A model generated the notes under the pieces. It saw only the letters and a list, made by a program, of their open reading frames with translations, was not told where the DNA came from and searched no databases. Shown piece by piece: positions 18,301 to 28,050 of a DNA stretch of 64,000 nt; position 1 is the stretch's first letter, and the number at the start of each line of letters is the position of its first letter. The translations under genes and the position numbers were made by a program. Source of the stretch: Thioalbus denitrificans (GTDB lineage: Bacteria; Pseudomonadota; Gammaproteobacteria; DSM-26407); assembly GCF_003337735.1 (NCBI RefSeq), contig NZ_QPJY01000001.1, positions 722,175 to 786,174 on the forward strand, written 5' to 3'.

Positions 18301-18336
18301 CCGGGGGGGGGCGGGGCATACCCCGACCCCCCTCGG
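18301..18336 (+). terminator. Strong GC hairpin between petC and sspA
   Basis: Arms 18301-18316 and 18321-18336 form a near-perfect 16-bp stem with a CATA loop, followed by TCGTTTGTGTT. The T-tract is weak, so it is a probable rather than certain intrinsic terminator or attenuator. Confidence 0.5.
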
Positions 18337-18368
18337 TCGTTTGTGTTCAACCTGATTGGAGGACCGTG

Positions 18369-18995
18369 ATGGCGGTCGTGGCCAACAAGCGCTCGGTAAT
18401 GCATCTCTATTCTGACCCCGTGGATCCCTTCAGCCACCGTGTGCGCGTGGTGCTGGCGGAGAAGGGGGTCAGCGTCGAGATCGTGGATGTTGATCCGGAC
18501 AACAAGCCTGAAGATCTGCATGACCTGAATCCCTACGACACGGTGCCCGTGCTGGTGGACCGTGACCTGGTGGTCTACCAGTCGCGCATCATCATGGAGT
18601 ATCTGGACGAGCGCTTTCCTCATCCGCCCCTGATGCCGGTCTATCCCGTGGCCCGCGCCCAGAGCCGGTTGATGATCTACCGGATCGACCGGGACTGGTA
18701 TGCCCAGATGAAGCAGATCCAGGCCGGGCCCGAGAAGGCGGCCCAGCAGGCCCGCAAGGTGCTCCGCGACAGCCTGACCACCCTGGCGCCGCTGTTCGAG
18801 AAGCAGCCCTTCTTCCTTGGCGAGGAGTTCTCGCTGCTGGATTGCGCCCTGCTGCCGGTGCTGTGGCGGTTGCCCGCGCTGGGGGTGGAACTGCCGCCCC
18901 AGGCGCGGGATCTCGAGGCCTATGCCAAGCGCATGTTCCAGCGCGAGAGCTTCCGCGCCAGCCTGAGCGGGCGGGAGAAGGAGATGCGCAACTAG
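18369..18995 (+). CDS. sspA: Stringent starvation protein A
   Basis: GST-fold protein that binds RNA polymerase and alters transcription under starvation and acid stress, 208 residues. The N-terminal thioredoxin-like domain opens VMHLYSDPVDPFSHRVRVVL. The PHP surface motif essential in E. coli SspA is present in FPHPPLMP. The ATG at 18369 is preferred over the adjacent GTG at 18366 because of the GGAGGA site at 18358. The TAG stop codon is formed by the CTAG end of repeat element D2, which separates this gene from sspB, its usual immediate partner. Confidence 0.93.
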   Translation: MAVVANKRSVMHLYSDPVDPFSHRVRVVLAEKGVSVEIVDVDPDNKPEDLHDLNPYDTVPVLVDRDLVVYQSRIIMEYLDERFPHPPLMPVYPVARAQSRLMIYRIDRDWYAQMKQIQAGPEKAAQQARKVLRDSLTTLAPLFEKQPFFLGEEFSLLDCALLPVLWRLPALGVELPPQARDLEAYAKRMFQRESFRASLSGREKEMRN

Positions 18996-19503
18996 TGTGC
19001 TGTTTCGCCCTTGCAGGCGCATTCAGCGCGCCGTTGCAGGGCCATCCGCGGTGTTGCGCTTGCTTGAAAGGGGGCCTGCCCTTCCTGCGCAAGCGCGCCT
19101 TGCATCTGACCGGTCAGCGACTCGCTGGATGTATCGAAATCTGGCTCGTCCGCAGAATCCGTGGATGGATGTTTCGCTCGCAGCGAGCGCCAAGTGTATG
19201 ATGCGCACGGACAAATGGTGGCAGCGAGCCGAATTATTCGGGTTGGTTTTTTCCGCAACGGAATTTCTTGCTCTCGCCAAGACGCCAAGAACGCCAAGGG
19301 ATTGGGAGAATGACGGAAGACGCGATGGGGAAGCCGATCGTTGACACTGCGGTGCAGAAGCTCGGGATCACCCCCATCGTCAATCGCCTGGAAGAGAATT
19401 GCTGTTCCCTTGGCGTTCCTGGCGTCTTGGCGAGAGGAAAGCTCTTCTCTCTGCGCCCATGAATTCTGCTGACGAGCCCGAAATCTATGGGCCACAGTAC
19501 TAG
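18992..19503. repeat. Nested palindromic element D2 between sspA and sspB
   Basis: A 0.5-kb composite. The left end CTAGTGTGCTG resembles the D1 terminus and the right end is CAGTACTAG. Bases 19021-19131 are the D1 core in inverted orientation. Then comes an outer inverted pair (GCTCGTC-x-GCAGAAT near 19144 and its mirror near 19465-19480), enclosing the family C arms at 19271-19300 and 19407-19436. No coding potential. It contributes the sspA stop codon and ends about 4 bp before the sspB start. Confidence 0.8.
19271..19436. repeat. Palindromic repeat family C (CGCCAAG), copy C1
   Basis: Left arm CTCGCCAAGACGCCAAGAAC at 19271-19300 is three near-copies of CGCCAAGA. The mirrored arm at 19407-19436 pairs with it across a centre of about 106 bp. 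It is nested in D2. Confidence 0.85.
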
Positions 19504-19507
19504 TACC

Positions 19508-19897
19508 ATGACATCAAGCCGACCCTACCTTGTCCGCGCCCTCTACGAGTGGATCGTCGACAACGGGATGACCCCCCACCTGCTGGTGAATGCCGGCTAT
19601 CCCGGCGCCGACGTGCCGGAGCGATTCGTGGAGGAGGGGCGCATCGTCCTGAACGTGGCGCCACAGGCGGTCCGCGCACTGGATCTGGGCAATGACGCCA
19701 TACGCTTCAATGCCCGCTTCGGCGGTACGCCGACGGATGTCTACGTGCCCGCTGGTGCCGTGCTCGCCATCTATGCCCGCGAGAACGGCCAGGGCATGGC
19801 CTTCCCCGAGGAAGAGCCCCCACCCGAACCGCCCACGCCGCCGGAGGACGAGCCCCAGGACAAGCCCCGACGTCCCCACCTCAAGCTGGTGGACTGA
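19508..19897 (+). CDS. sspB: ClpXP protease specificity-enhancing factor SspB
   Basis: Adaptor that delivers ssrA-tagged proteins to ClpXP, 129 residues. The folded domain (about 5-100) begins SRPYLVRALYEWIVDNGMTP. It is followed by a Pro/Glu-rich linker and a C-terminal ClpX-binding tail RRPHLKLVD. In most relatives it directly follows sspA in one operon; here 512 bp of repeat DNA intervene and no Shine-Dalgarno is visible upstream of the ATG. Its expression probably depends on read-through across D2 or on a promoter within it. Confidence 0.92.
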   Translation: MTSSRPYLVRALYEWIVDNGMTPHLLVNAGYPGADVPERFVEEGRIVLNVAPQAVRALDLGNDAIRFNARFGGTPTDVYVPAGAVLAIYARENGQGMAFPEEEPPPEPPTPPEDEPQDKPRRPHLKLVD

Positions 19898-19934
19898 CTG
19901 CTCGAGCGTGTGCGGGTATCGGGACGACTGTCCA

Positions 19935-20071
19935 TCCACGGATTGGCGCGGATCTACGCGAATTCTTCCTGCTTTCAGGCCGGACCTGTAGCCCTGTTCC
20001 ACGGCAGTTTCCACGTTCAGGCCTGCGAGCCGGGGACCCGGTTGCAACATAATCAACGCCGATCAACGGTT
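19935..20071. repeat. Degenerate palindromic repeat remnant
   Basis: CCACGGATTGGCGCGGATC at about 19935-19954 and AATCAACGCCGATCAACGG at about 20050-20068 are diverged relatives of the inner arms of family A, in the expected inverted arrangement, without the outer arms. Confidence 0.45.
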
Positions 20072-20116
20072 GAATACCTGTGTCGGCGGGTTCGATGGGT
20101 TCCGGGAAGCTGCAGT

Positions 20117-20518
20117 TCAGCGCTGGGGGCGGCGGAAGGGCACGACCACGTTGCCGGGCTGCTTGTAGTCGGGGATATCCAGCTGCGGCGGCTCGCAGGG
20201 AGCCGGATCGGGCTCGGGCAGCCGCAGGTGCAGCACCCGCACTCCCCGCATGGCCAGTTCCCCCTCCTGCCGGGTGACGCCGTTGTCACTGAAGGCGAAG
20301 TCGTAGATGCGCACCAGCGCCGGCATCCTCCGCCCCGGTTCCCGTTCCAGGCGCATCCGCTTCAGCGCCACCGTCTGATCCAGCAGCTGCAGCCGCCGCA
20401 GCCGGCAGGCCTGGTCGGCAAAGCGCACCGCCGCCTCCCGTGCCTGCAGGCCCGTATGCCATGCCCGCCCCGCCAGGGCCGCGAGGACGAAGAACCAGAA
20501 CCAGTTCAGACTGTTCAT
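20117..20518 (-). CDS. DUF3301 family membrane-anchored protein
   Basis: Small protein of 133 residues with one N-terminal membrane segment ([18 protein letters not shown]) and a charged cytoplasmic remainder containing [15 protein letters not shown] and [20 protein letters not shown], typical of DUF3301. Its function is unknown. It is convergent with sspB and divergent from the macro-domain gene. The C-terminus is Pro-rich and poorly conserved. Confidence 0.75.
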   Translation of the reverse strand: MNSLNWFWFFVLAALAGRAWHTGLQAREAAVRFADQACRLRRLQLLDQTVALKRMRLEREPGRRMPALVRIYDFAFSDNGVTRQEGELAMRGVRVLHLRLPEPDPAPCEPPQLDIPDYKQPGNVVVPFRRPQR

Positions 20519-20548
20519 GGGGTCAGTTTACCGTCGGGCATCTGCCGG

Positions 20549-20569
20549 TTCACCACGAAGGCGCGAAGG
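20549..20569 (+). repeat. Family A left-arm fragment
   Basis: TTCACCACGAAGGCGCGAAG at the left-arm position of family A, with no inner arm and no right partner nearby. It is a solitary or decayed arm between two divergent genes. Confidence 0.6.
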
Positions 20570-20726
20570 TGTTGAACAAAGGTGCCGGGCCGTATCCCGA
20601 GACTGGCCAATCGGATCCCGGCCCGCTGTTGCCCGCAGCGCGTTTCTGCGTGGGGGTGGGGCTATTCTACATCCTGTGATGGCCGCAGCGTCCGCGGACG
20701 GCGGTCCTGGTGGTGGAGGGAGTGCG

Positions 20727-21227
20727 ATGATTGCCGCGGTCTGTGCCGACATTACCACCCTGAGGGTGGACGCCATCGTCAACGCCGCCAACCGCTGGCT
20801 CCGGCCCGGCGGCGGGGTGGATGGCGCCATTCACCGGGCCGCAGGGCCGGAGCTGGAGGCCGCCTGCGGGGCCATCGGCGGCTGCCCCACCGGCGAGGCA
20901 AGGGTCACCCCGGGGTTCGGGTTGCCGGCGCGCTGGGTCATCCACACGGCGGGCCCCGTGTGGCGCGGGGGCGGAGAAGGGGAGGAAAGGCTGCTGGCCC
21001 GCTGCTACGCCAGCAGCCTGGAGGCGGCCATGGGCTGCGCTGCCCGCAGTATCGCCTTCCCGGCCATCAGCACCGGAATCTACGGGTTTCCCCGCGAGCG
21101 GGCCGCGGCCATCGCCCTCTCGGTCATGCGGGCGTACGAGTCCCGGTTCGCGCTGCTGGTGGCCTGCTGCTTCAGCGTGCCGGATGCGCTGCTCTACCGG
21201 CGGCTGCTGGCGCAGCCGCCGGCCTGA
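20727..21227 (+). CDS. Macro domain protein (ADP-ribose / O-acetyl-ADP-ribose hydrolase-like)
   Basis: Single macro domain of 166 residues. It contains the catalytic and ligand loop [22 protein letters not shown] and the phosphate loop [13 protein letters not shown], both matching the MacroD/YmdB deacylase group that hydrolyses O-acetyl-ADP-ribose or removes ADP-ribose from proteins. The ATG at 20727 has GGAGGGAG upstream; an earlier in-frame ATG at 20679 would add a low-complexity leader. No partner ADP-ribosyltransferase is seen nearby, so a toxin-antitoxin role is not supported. Confidence 0.88.
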   Translation: MIAAVCADITTLRVDAIVNAANRWLRPGGGVDGAIHRAAGPELEAACGAIGGCPTGEARVTPGFGLPARWVIHTAGPVWRGGGEGEERLLARCYASSLEAAMGCAARSIAFPAISTGIYGFPRERAAAIALSVMRAYESRFALLVACCFSVPDALLYRRLLAQPPA

Positions 21228-21254
21228 GCCGGAACCGCCTCATGGGCGCGAACG

Positions 21255-22492
<1,238 letters not shown>

Positions 22493-22543
22493 CTACCTGT
22501 GGCCGGCCTGATCGGAGGTCGCCGGCAGCCGCTGATGTGCGCC

Positions 22544-22930
22544 TCAGTCGGTACCGAAGGCATCGCGAATCCAGTCGATGCCGCCGTTGCCGTCGCCAGG
22601 CCCGATGGCGACGACGTCGAAACGGCAGGGCCGATCGGCGGCCCCGGGGTGAAGCTGCAGGTAGTGCCGGGCGGCCGCCAGGATGCGGGACATCTTGCGC
22701 CTGTCGACGCTCTCCGCCCCGCTGCCGAAGCGGTCGCTGCGGCGGTAGCGGACTTCGACGAAGACCAGCGTGGCGCCCTCGCGCATGACGAGATCGATCT
22801 CGCCGCGACGACTGTTGAAGTTGCGCTCCAGCAGGCGTAATCCGGCGGCCGTGAGATGCCGGCAGGCACGCTCCTCGGCCTCGCGCCCCCGGTCCGTCGG
22901 GCGGGTTCCGGAGCCGGGCGGGGTGTTCAA
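22544..22930 (-). CDS. yraN: UPF0102 family endonuclease-like protein YraN
   Basis: Restriction-endonuclease-like fold, 128 residues. It has the family core RGREAEERACRHLTAAGLRL, the acidic motif GEIDLV, and FVEVRYRRSDRFG, corresponding to the PD-(D/E)xK active site. The cellular role is not established. The likely start is TTG at 22930, overlapping the lpoA TGA stop as TTGA, which points to coupled translation. No ATG in a suitable position precedes the conserved domain. Confidence 0.85.
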   Translation of the reverse strand: MNTPPGSGTRPTDRGREAEERACRHLTAAGLRLLERNFNSRRGEIDLVMREGATLVFVEVRYRRSDRFGSGAESVDRRKMSRILAAARHYLQLHPGAADRPCRFDVVAIGPGDGNGGIDWIRDAFGTD

Positions 22931-24798
22931 GGGTTGACCGTGAATCCGGGCTCGACGTCGGGTGTCGCAATGCCCTGCTCGAAGTGGGCCCAGACCAGCG
23001 ACCGGTGCACCCGTCCATCGGGTGCCAGGCTGAGCAGGCCTGTGCGGCCGGGAATGCTCAGGCTGGGATCCTGCGCCAGGGCCTGTAGGCGGGGAACCAG
23101 CGTGTAGGCGTCGAGTCCCAGGGCGAACAGGCGCGAGAAGCGTTCGGCCGAATCGGGCCACAGTGCGGCGAAGTGCTCCTTGAGCGCGAGATCCTCGGCG
23201 CCGGGATCGATGATCCAGGGCAGATCGGCGAAGTGGATGCCGTCCATGTCCTGGTCCGCGGAGGGGTTGTGGCCGCCGCTGTAGACATGGGAGGTGGCGT
23301 ACACCGGCAGGTCGCTGGCGTAGTAGAAGTCCAGCAGGGGCCGGATCTGCCGGGCATCGCGCGGGAAGGCGGCCAGGAACACGGCATCGGCGTCCTGGCG
23401 GCGCTGGGGCTGGAACTTCAGCTGCCGACCCAGCTGGCCGGACAGCTGGCTGCGGCGCTGCTCGCTCTCGGTGATGTTGAGCAGGTCCTTCACCGAGTCG
23501 GCCAGGCTGTCGCCGCTGTAGTACTGCGTCTCCGCCACGCTGCCGCCGGCAGCGTACCAGGCCTCCAGGAAGGCCTGGGCCACCCGTTCGCCCCACTCGC
23601 CGGCGGGTACGAGGACGAGCACGCGCCGGTGGCCGTCATCCCAGGCGCGGCGGGCGGCTTCCCGGGCATCGTCCTCCGGGGCGAGACCGAACTGGTACAG
23701 CCCAGCGGGCGGGGGCGATACATCCACCCGGTTGAGGGCCAGGATCGGAACCGTGAGCTCGCCGCCCGTGACCAGGTCCGCCAGCTCCTCCTTGGTCAGC
23801 GGCCCCACCACCATGCCGGCCCCGGTGGCAACCGCGGCCTCGTAGGCGGCGCGGGCGCCGCCCGCCCTGGTATCGTGGACCTGCACCCGGGGTGCGTTGC
23901 TGCCGTGGCGGTCGGAGTAGTAGGCCGCCATGAAGCCCTCGCGAACGGCCTGCCCGATGGGGGCCAGCTCACCGCTCAGCGGCAGCAGCAGTGCCAGCCG
24001 ATCGGGGTACCGGGCCGGTGCGGCCGGGGTTTCCGGGCTGGCCAGGAGATAGCGCTGGGCCGGGTGGTCCGGGTAGCGGGCGCGCCAGTTGTCGAGCTCC
24101 CGCGCCTGCTGCTCGGGGTTGCGGGCGAACAGCCGCTGTACCATGACCAGTTCCAGCCAGCCGCTGTAGGTGTCCGGTGCGGGCCGGGTGCGCTGTGCCG
24201 AGAGCTGCTCCGGAGACAGGCGGTTGAGATCGGCCCAGGTGCTGCGCTGGTTGGCGAGGATGGCCTCGGGGTTGGAGAGCAGGAAATCCAGGGCGATCCG
24301 CTCCCGGGCGGCATCCGCGAAGCGCCCGCTCCGCTCCAGGGCCTCGGCGCGGATACGGTGGTAGCGGCTCTCGCTGCGCGCGTCGAGGGGCGTTTCCTCC
24401 AGTCCGCGGAGGCTTGCCAGCGCCGCCTCGGGGTCGTTGTCACGCAGCTGCAGCCCGCCCGTCACGATCGCCCGGCGGGCAGCGAGCGCGGGCGGCAGGG
24501 CGCCGCTTCCCAGCGCCTCCAGCGTGGCGCGCGCGGCGGCGCCGTCGTCCGCTTCCAGCCAGGCCTCGGCGGCGCTCAGCAACAGTGCCTCGCGGCGCGG
24601 CGGGGACGCGGCGTCGGCCAGTCGTCTATACTCTCGGGCCGCCTGCGCGGGCTGTCCCGAGCGCAGCAGGGATTCCGCCTGCGCTTCTCCGCCCGTCGGG
24701 GCGGTGGTGGCCACGGGAGCCATCCCGGTACAGCCGGACAGTACCAGGACCAGGCTCAGCAGGGCCGCTTGCAGAAGGTGACGAGTCATGGCGCTCAT
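22927..24798 (-). CDS. lpoA: Penicillin-binding protein activator LpoA
   Basis: Outer-membrane lipoprotein that reaches through the periplasm to stimulate PBP1A, 623 residues. The signal peptide ends in lipobox LSGC. The N-terminal half is helical and TPR-like (LLRSGQPAQAAREYRRLADAA). The C-terminal half is a periplasmic-binding-like fold (LALLLPLSGELAPIGQAVREG). The start at 24798 has an alternative ATG at 24789; neither has a clear Shine-Dalgarno. It is divergent from rsmI with a 51-bp gap, as is common in the phylum. Confidence 0.92.
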   Translation of the reverse strand: MSAMTRHLLQAALLSLVLVLSGCTGMAPVATTAPTGGEAQAESLLRSGQPAQAAREYRRLADAASPPRREALLLSAAEAWLEADDGAAARATLEALGSGALPPALAARRAIVTGGLQLRDNDPEAALASLRGLEETPLDARSESRYHRIRAEALERSGRFADAARERIALDFLLSNPEAILANQRSTWADLNRLSPEQLSAQRTRPAPDTYSGWLELVMVQRLFARNPEQQARELDNWRARYPDHPAQRYLLASPETPAAPARYPDRLALLLPLSGELAPIGQAVREGFMAAYYSDRHGSNAPRVQVHDTRAGGARAAYEAAVATGAGMVVGPLTKEELADLVTGGELTVPILALNRVDVSPPPAGLYQFGLAPEDDAREAARRAWDDGHRRVLVLVPAGEWGERVAQAFLEAWYAAGGSVAETQYYSGDSLADSVKDLLNITESEQRRSQLSGQLGRQLKFQPQRRQDADAVFLAAFPRDARQIRPLLDFYYASDLPVYATSHVYSGGHNPSADQDMDGIHFADLPWIIDPGAEDLALKEHFAALWPDSAERFSRLFALGLDAYTLVPRLQALAQDPSLSIPGRTGLLSLAPDGRVHRSLVWAHFEQGIATPDVEPGFTVNP

Positions 24799-24849
24799 GG
24801 CGCGACAGTATCTAACAGCAACGGCGTATTGCAAAGATCGGGAGGGGAC

Positions 24850-25704
24850 GTGGCGACCGGTTCCGGGATTCTGTACATAGTGGCGACGCCCCTCGGCAAC
24901 CTGGGGGACATGACCCCGCGGGCCGTCGCGGTGCTCAGGGAGGTGGACCTGATCGCGGCGGAGGATACCCGCCACAGCACGCCCCTGCTGCGCCACTTCG
25001 CCATTGCCACGCCCATCACCTCCCTGCACGAGCACAACGAGGCCCAGCGCGCCGCGACGCTGCTCGATCGCGTCGAGGCGGGGCAGTCCCTGGCCCTGAT
25101 CTCCGATGCCGGTACCCCCCTGCTGAGCGATCCGGGCTTTCTCCTGGTGCGGGAGGCGCGCTCCCGCGGCCTGCGGGTCTCCCCGGTGCCCGGCCCCAGC
25201 GCACTGGTGGCGGCGCTGTCGGTGGCCGGGTTGCCGGTGGAGCGATTCGTGTTCGAGGGCTTCCTCCCGGCCCGCTCCGGTCCACGCCGCACCCGGCTGG
25301 AGGCGCTGGCCGGCGAGGCCCGCACCCTGGCCTTCTACGAGTCCCCCCACCGCATCCGCGAGACCCTGGCGGACATGGCCGCGGTCCTGGGCGGAGAGCG
25401 CGAGGCGGTCCTGGCCCGGGAGCTGACCAAGATTCACGAGACCGTGCGCGGGGGCAGCCTGGCGGAGCTGGTGGAGTTGCTGGAGCGGGATCCCGACCAG
25501 CGCCGCGGCGAGTTCGTGATCCTGGTCCACGGGGCTCCCGAACGGGCCGGAGAGGATGAGCGCGACGGGGAGCTGGTGCGGCAGCTTGCGGTCCTGCTCG
25601 GGGAGCTGCCCTTGAAGCAGGCGGTGCAGCTGGCCGTGAAGCTCACCGGCCGGCGCCGCAACGAGGTCTACCGGCTGGCAATGCGGTTGAGCGAAGGTGA
25701 TTGA
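24850..25704 (+). CDS. rsmI: 16S rRNA 2'-O-methyltransferase RsmI (C1402)
   Basis: SAM-dependent methyltransferase of the tetrapyrrole-methylase fold that modifies 16S rRNA C1402, 284 residues. Motifs: ILYIVATPLGNLGDMTPRAV, AAEDTRHS, SDAGTPLLSDPG and PGPSALVAALSVAG. I chose GTG at 24850 because GGGAGGGG precedes it and the homologous N-terminus begins here. The tandem 8-mer array E1 starts 4 bp after its stop codon. Confidence 0.94.
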   Translation: MATGSGILYIVATPLGNLGDMTPRAVAVLREVDLIAAEDTRHSTPLLRHFAIATPITSLHEHNEAQRAATLLDRVEAGQSLALISDAGTPLLSDPGFLLVREARSRGLRVSPVPGPSALVAALSVAGLPVERFVFEGFLPARSGPRRTRLEALAGEARTLAFYESPHRIRETLADMAAVLGGEREAVLARELTKIHETVRGGSLAELVELLERDPDQRRGEFVILVHGAPERAGEDERDGELVRQLAVLLGELPLKQAVQLAVKLTGRRRNEVYRLAMRLSEGD

Positions 25705-25708
25705 GGGC

Positions 25709-25777
25709 GTGAGTGCGTGAGTGCGTGAATGCGTGAATGCGTGAATGCGTGAATGGTCGGGCCGGATTCATCCGGCC
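25709..25777 (+). repeat. Six-unit 8-bp tandem array E1 plus palindrome, after rsmI
   Basis: GTGAGTGC x2 then GTGAATGC x3 and a final GTGAATGG at 25709-25756, starting 4 bp after the rsmI stop. A perfect small palindrome GGCCGGATTCATCCGGCC follows at 25760-25777. The same unit and order recur after secA and zapD. Confidence 0.9.
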
Positions 25778-25867
25778 AGGCGGTGCCCATTCCCCATCCG
25801 GCCGGCCGGCGCTTCGCAATGAATGAATATCGCCCCCCTGGCGGCCGGCCGCTGGTATAATGCTTGC

Positions 25868-26217
25868 GGGAGTCGGCCGGACAGCCGCGCCGCCTGCGGG
25901 CGGGGAGGAAAGTCCGGGCTCCACAGGGCAGGGTGCCAGGTAACGCCTGGGCGGCGCGAGCCGACGGAAAGTGCCACAGAAAACAGACCGCCAAAGCGCC
26001 CTCCGGGGCGCCGGCAAGGGTGAAAAGGTGCGGTAAGAGCGCACCGCGCCGGTGGCAACACTCGGCGGCACGGTAAACCCCACCCGGAGCAAGACCAAAT
26101 AGGGGAGCAATGGCGCGGCCCGCGCCGCTCCCGGGTAGGTCGCTCGAGGCGCACGGCGACGTGCGCCCCAGATGAATGGCTGTCCACGACAGAACCCGGC
26201 TTACAGGCCGACTCCCC
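25868..26217 (+). ncRNA. rnpB: RNase P RNA, bacterial class A
   Basis: Catalytic RNA of ribonuclease P, which removes 5' leaders from tRNA precursors. Diagnostic blocks are GAGGAAAGTCCGGGCTCC near 25904, GCCACAGAAAACAG near 25973, AAGGGTGAAAAGGTGCGGTAAGAG, and the 3' block CACGACAGAACCCGGCTTA. The 5' GGGAGTCGGCC pairs with the terminal GGCCGACTCCC, which fixes both ends at about 350 nt. Downstream to about 26460 I see no gene and no convincing terminator. Confidence 0.95.
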
Positions 26218-26564
26218 CATTTCTCCTCGCCTGCTTCCCGGCCCTTCCGGGAGGCGGCCTCCGTTTGATCGAGGCTGGTGCGCGGGTGGTCGCGGAAGGA
26301 CCGCTCCCGGTGGTGATCGGCCGTTTTTTCCGTCGGCTGCCGGGGGGTCCAGGCGCCCCGTGAAGCCTGGAACCGGTCGGGAGAGGTGAAACGATCGCCC
26401 GGAAACGACGGTTTCCGCCTCATGGTGAGATTCTACTTGAACTTCCCGGACTAACCCCATGTGCCTGTGCCCAATGCTTTCGCGGGCGCAACTCCCACCT
26501 TGTCTCTCGAGCGTAAGTTACTGTGTTAAAAGCAGTAAATTCCCCGTTTTGGGGACCGATTCCC

Positions 26565-26594
26565 TTGACATTGATCTTGGCCGATACCTATAGT
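26565..26594 (+). promoter_or_regulatory. Sigma-70 promoter of the mra/division cluster
   Basis: Consensus TTGACA at 26565-26570, 18-bp spacer, TATAGT at 26589-26594. It lies just upstream of the TGGR boxes and mraZ, the position of the E. coli Pmra promoter. The rest of the 26218-26651 gap shows only a small CCCCGTTTTGGGG hairpin at about 26543. Confidence 0.75.
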
Positions 26595-26602
26595 GTCGAA
26601 AA

Positions 26603-26628
26603 GTGGAATTAAGTGGGAAAAAATGGGC
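26603..26628 (+). promoter_or_regulatory. Triple MraZ-binding box array
   Basis: GTGGAATTAA, GTGGGAAAAA and ATGGGCC place three TGGR cores exactly 10 bp apart, immediately after the promoter. MraZ is known to bind direct TGGG-type repeats with a 10-bp period upstream of its own gene and repress the cluster, so autoregulation is likely. Confidence 0.75.
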
Positions 26629-26651
26629 CGTCAGGCTCCGGGGGGTCGGGG

Positions 26652-27110
26652 TTGTTCCGAGGGATCACCAATCTCAATCTGGACGCCAAGGGGCGGATGG
26701 CCATGCCCACCCGCTACCGCGACCTGATCCTGGAGCGTTGCGACGGCCGCCTGGTGGTGACCATCGACACTGACGAGCGCTGCCTCCTTATCTATCCCAT
26801 GCCCGACTGGGAGCTCATCGAGGGCCAGATCAACGCCATGGCCAACGTGAATCCCAGGGCCCGCCGTTTCCAGCGACTCCTGGTGGGTTATGCCACGGAA
26901 ACGGACATGGATACCAACGGACGACTGCTGCTGACCACGCCGCTGCGCCAGTACGCCGGACTGGACAAGCGTACGGTGTTGATCGGCCAGGGCAAGAAGC
27001 TGGAACTCTGGGACGAGGAGAACTGGAACATCCGCCGCGATACCTGGCTTGAAGAGACCACGCTCGGGGGCGAGGACCTGCCTCCCGAGCTGGCGACCCT
27101 GTCGTTGTAG
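26652..27110 (+). CDS. mraZ: Transcriptional regulator MraZ
   Basis: AbrB/SpoVT-fold DNA-binding protein that represses the division and cell-wall cluster, 152 residues, the same length as E. coli MraZ. The likely start is a TTG at 26652 (then [20 protein letters not shown]). Upstream in-frame GTG at 26613 would put 13 extra residues on top of the MraZ boxes. Two repeat domains (about 2-75 and 76-150) carry the RGxxxLNLDxKGR and [15 protein letters not shown] motifs. Confidence 0.92.
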   Translation: MFRGITNLNLDAKGRMAMPTRYRDLILERCDGRLVVTIDTDERCLLIYPMPDWELIEGQINAMANVNPRARRFQRLLVGYATETDMDTNGRLLLTTPLRQYAGLDKRTVLIGQGKKLELWDEENWNIRRDTWLEETTLGGEDLPPELATLSL

Positions 27111-27114
27111 GCGG

Positions 27115-28050
27115 ATGGCGGAAGTGGCGGTACATCATCCAGTCCTGTTCGGGGAGGTGCTGGAGGGGCTGGCCATACGCCCCGGGGGCATCTACGTGGA
27201 CGGCACCTTCGGCCGCGGCGGACATGCGCGGGCGATTCTGGAGCGGCTGGGACCCGAGGGACGGCTGCTGGCCTTCGACAAGGACCCGGAGGCCGTGGCG
27301 GTGGCGCAGGCTGACCTGGCCAACGATGAACGCTTCGCGATCGTGCGGGGATCATTCGCGATGCTTGAGGCAGAGGTGGACAGCCGGGGCTGGACGGGCA
27401 GGGTGGATGGCATCCTCCTGGACCTGGGGGTCTCCTCGCCCCAGCTGGACGATGCCCGGCGCGGCTTCAGCTTCCTTCGCGATGGTCCGCTGGACATGCG
27501 CATGGACCCCGACAGCGGGATCGGCGCGGCCGACTGGCTGGCGCAGGCGGAGGAGGGGGAGATCGCGCAGGTGCTGCGCGGCTACGGCGAGGAGCGTCAT
27601 GCCCGGCGCATCGCCCGGGCCATCGTCCGTGCCCGCGAGGAGGAGCCCATCAGAACGACCGCCCGGCTGGCGGCGGTGGTGGCCGCGGCGAATCCTTCCC
27701 GTGAAAAGGGCAAGCACCCGGCCACGCGTGTCTTCCAGGCCATCCGCATCCATGTGAACCGTGAGCTCGAAGAGCTGGACGCGACCCTGGCGCAGGCACT
27801 GGAAGTGCTCGCCCCGGGCGGGCGGCTCTGTGTCATCAGCTTCCACTCCCTCGAGGATCGCCGGGTGAAGCGTTTCATCCGCTCCCACGAGCGGGATACC
27901 CGCTACCCGGACGACCTGCCGGTGCCGGCCAGCGAGCTCCAGCCGCGGATGCGGGCGGTGGGGCGTTCGGTGCGCGCCGGGCCCGGGGAGGTGGAGCGCA
28001 ATCCACGCGCCCGCAGCGCGGTGCTGCGCGTGGCGGAGAAGCTGGCATGA
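27115..28050 (+). CDS. rsmH: 16S rRNA m4C1402 methyltransferase RsmH
   Basis: SAM-dependent N4-methyltransferase acting on the same 16S residue as RsmI, 311 residues. Motifs: [13 protein letters not shown], the SAM loop [35 protein letters not shown] and the C-terminal [15 protein letters not shown]. It starts 4 bp after mraZ and overlaps ftsL by 4 bp. Finding rsmI and rsmH in one 3-kb stretch is common in this lineage. Confidence 0.95.
   Translation: MAEVAVHHPVLFGEVLEGLAIRPGGIYVDGTFGRGGHARAILERLGPEGRLLAFDKDPEAVAVAQADLANDERFAIVRGSFAMLEAEVDSRGWTGRVDGILLDLGVSSPQLDDARRGFSFLRDGPLDMRMDPDSGIGAADWLAQAEEGEIAQVLRGYGEERHARRIARAIVRAREEEPIRTTARLAAVVAAANPSREKGKHPATRVFQAIRIHVNRELEELDATLAQALEVLAPGGRLCVISFHSLEDRRVKRFIRSHERDTRYPDDLPVPASELQPRMRAVGRSVRAGPGEVERNPRARSAVLRVAEKLA

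Noticed and set aside
20727-21227. Macro-domain gene as an antitoxin (DarG-like) of a DNA ADP-ribosylation module
   Set aside because: No DarT-like gene on either side; the neighbouring genes are DUF3301 and dolP.
25709-25756. CRISPR array at the 8-bp tandem repeats
   Set aside because: Units are contiguous 8-mers with no spacers and no cas genes nearby.
25643-26460. Open frames overlapping the RNase P RNA region
   Set aside because: The region is explained by rnpB conserved blocks and end pairing; the frames show no protein family.
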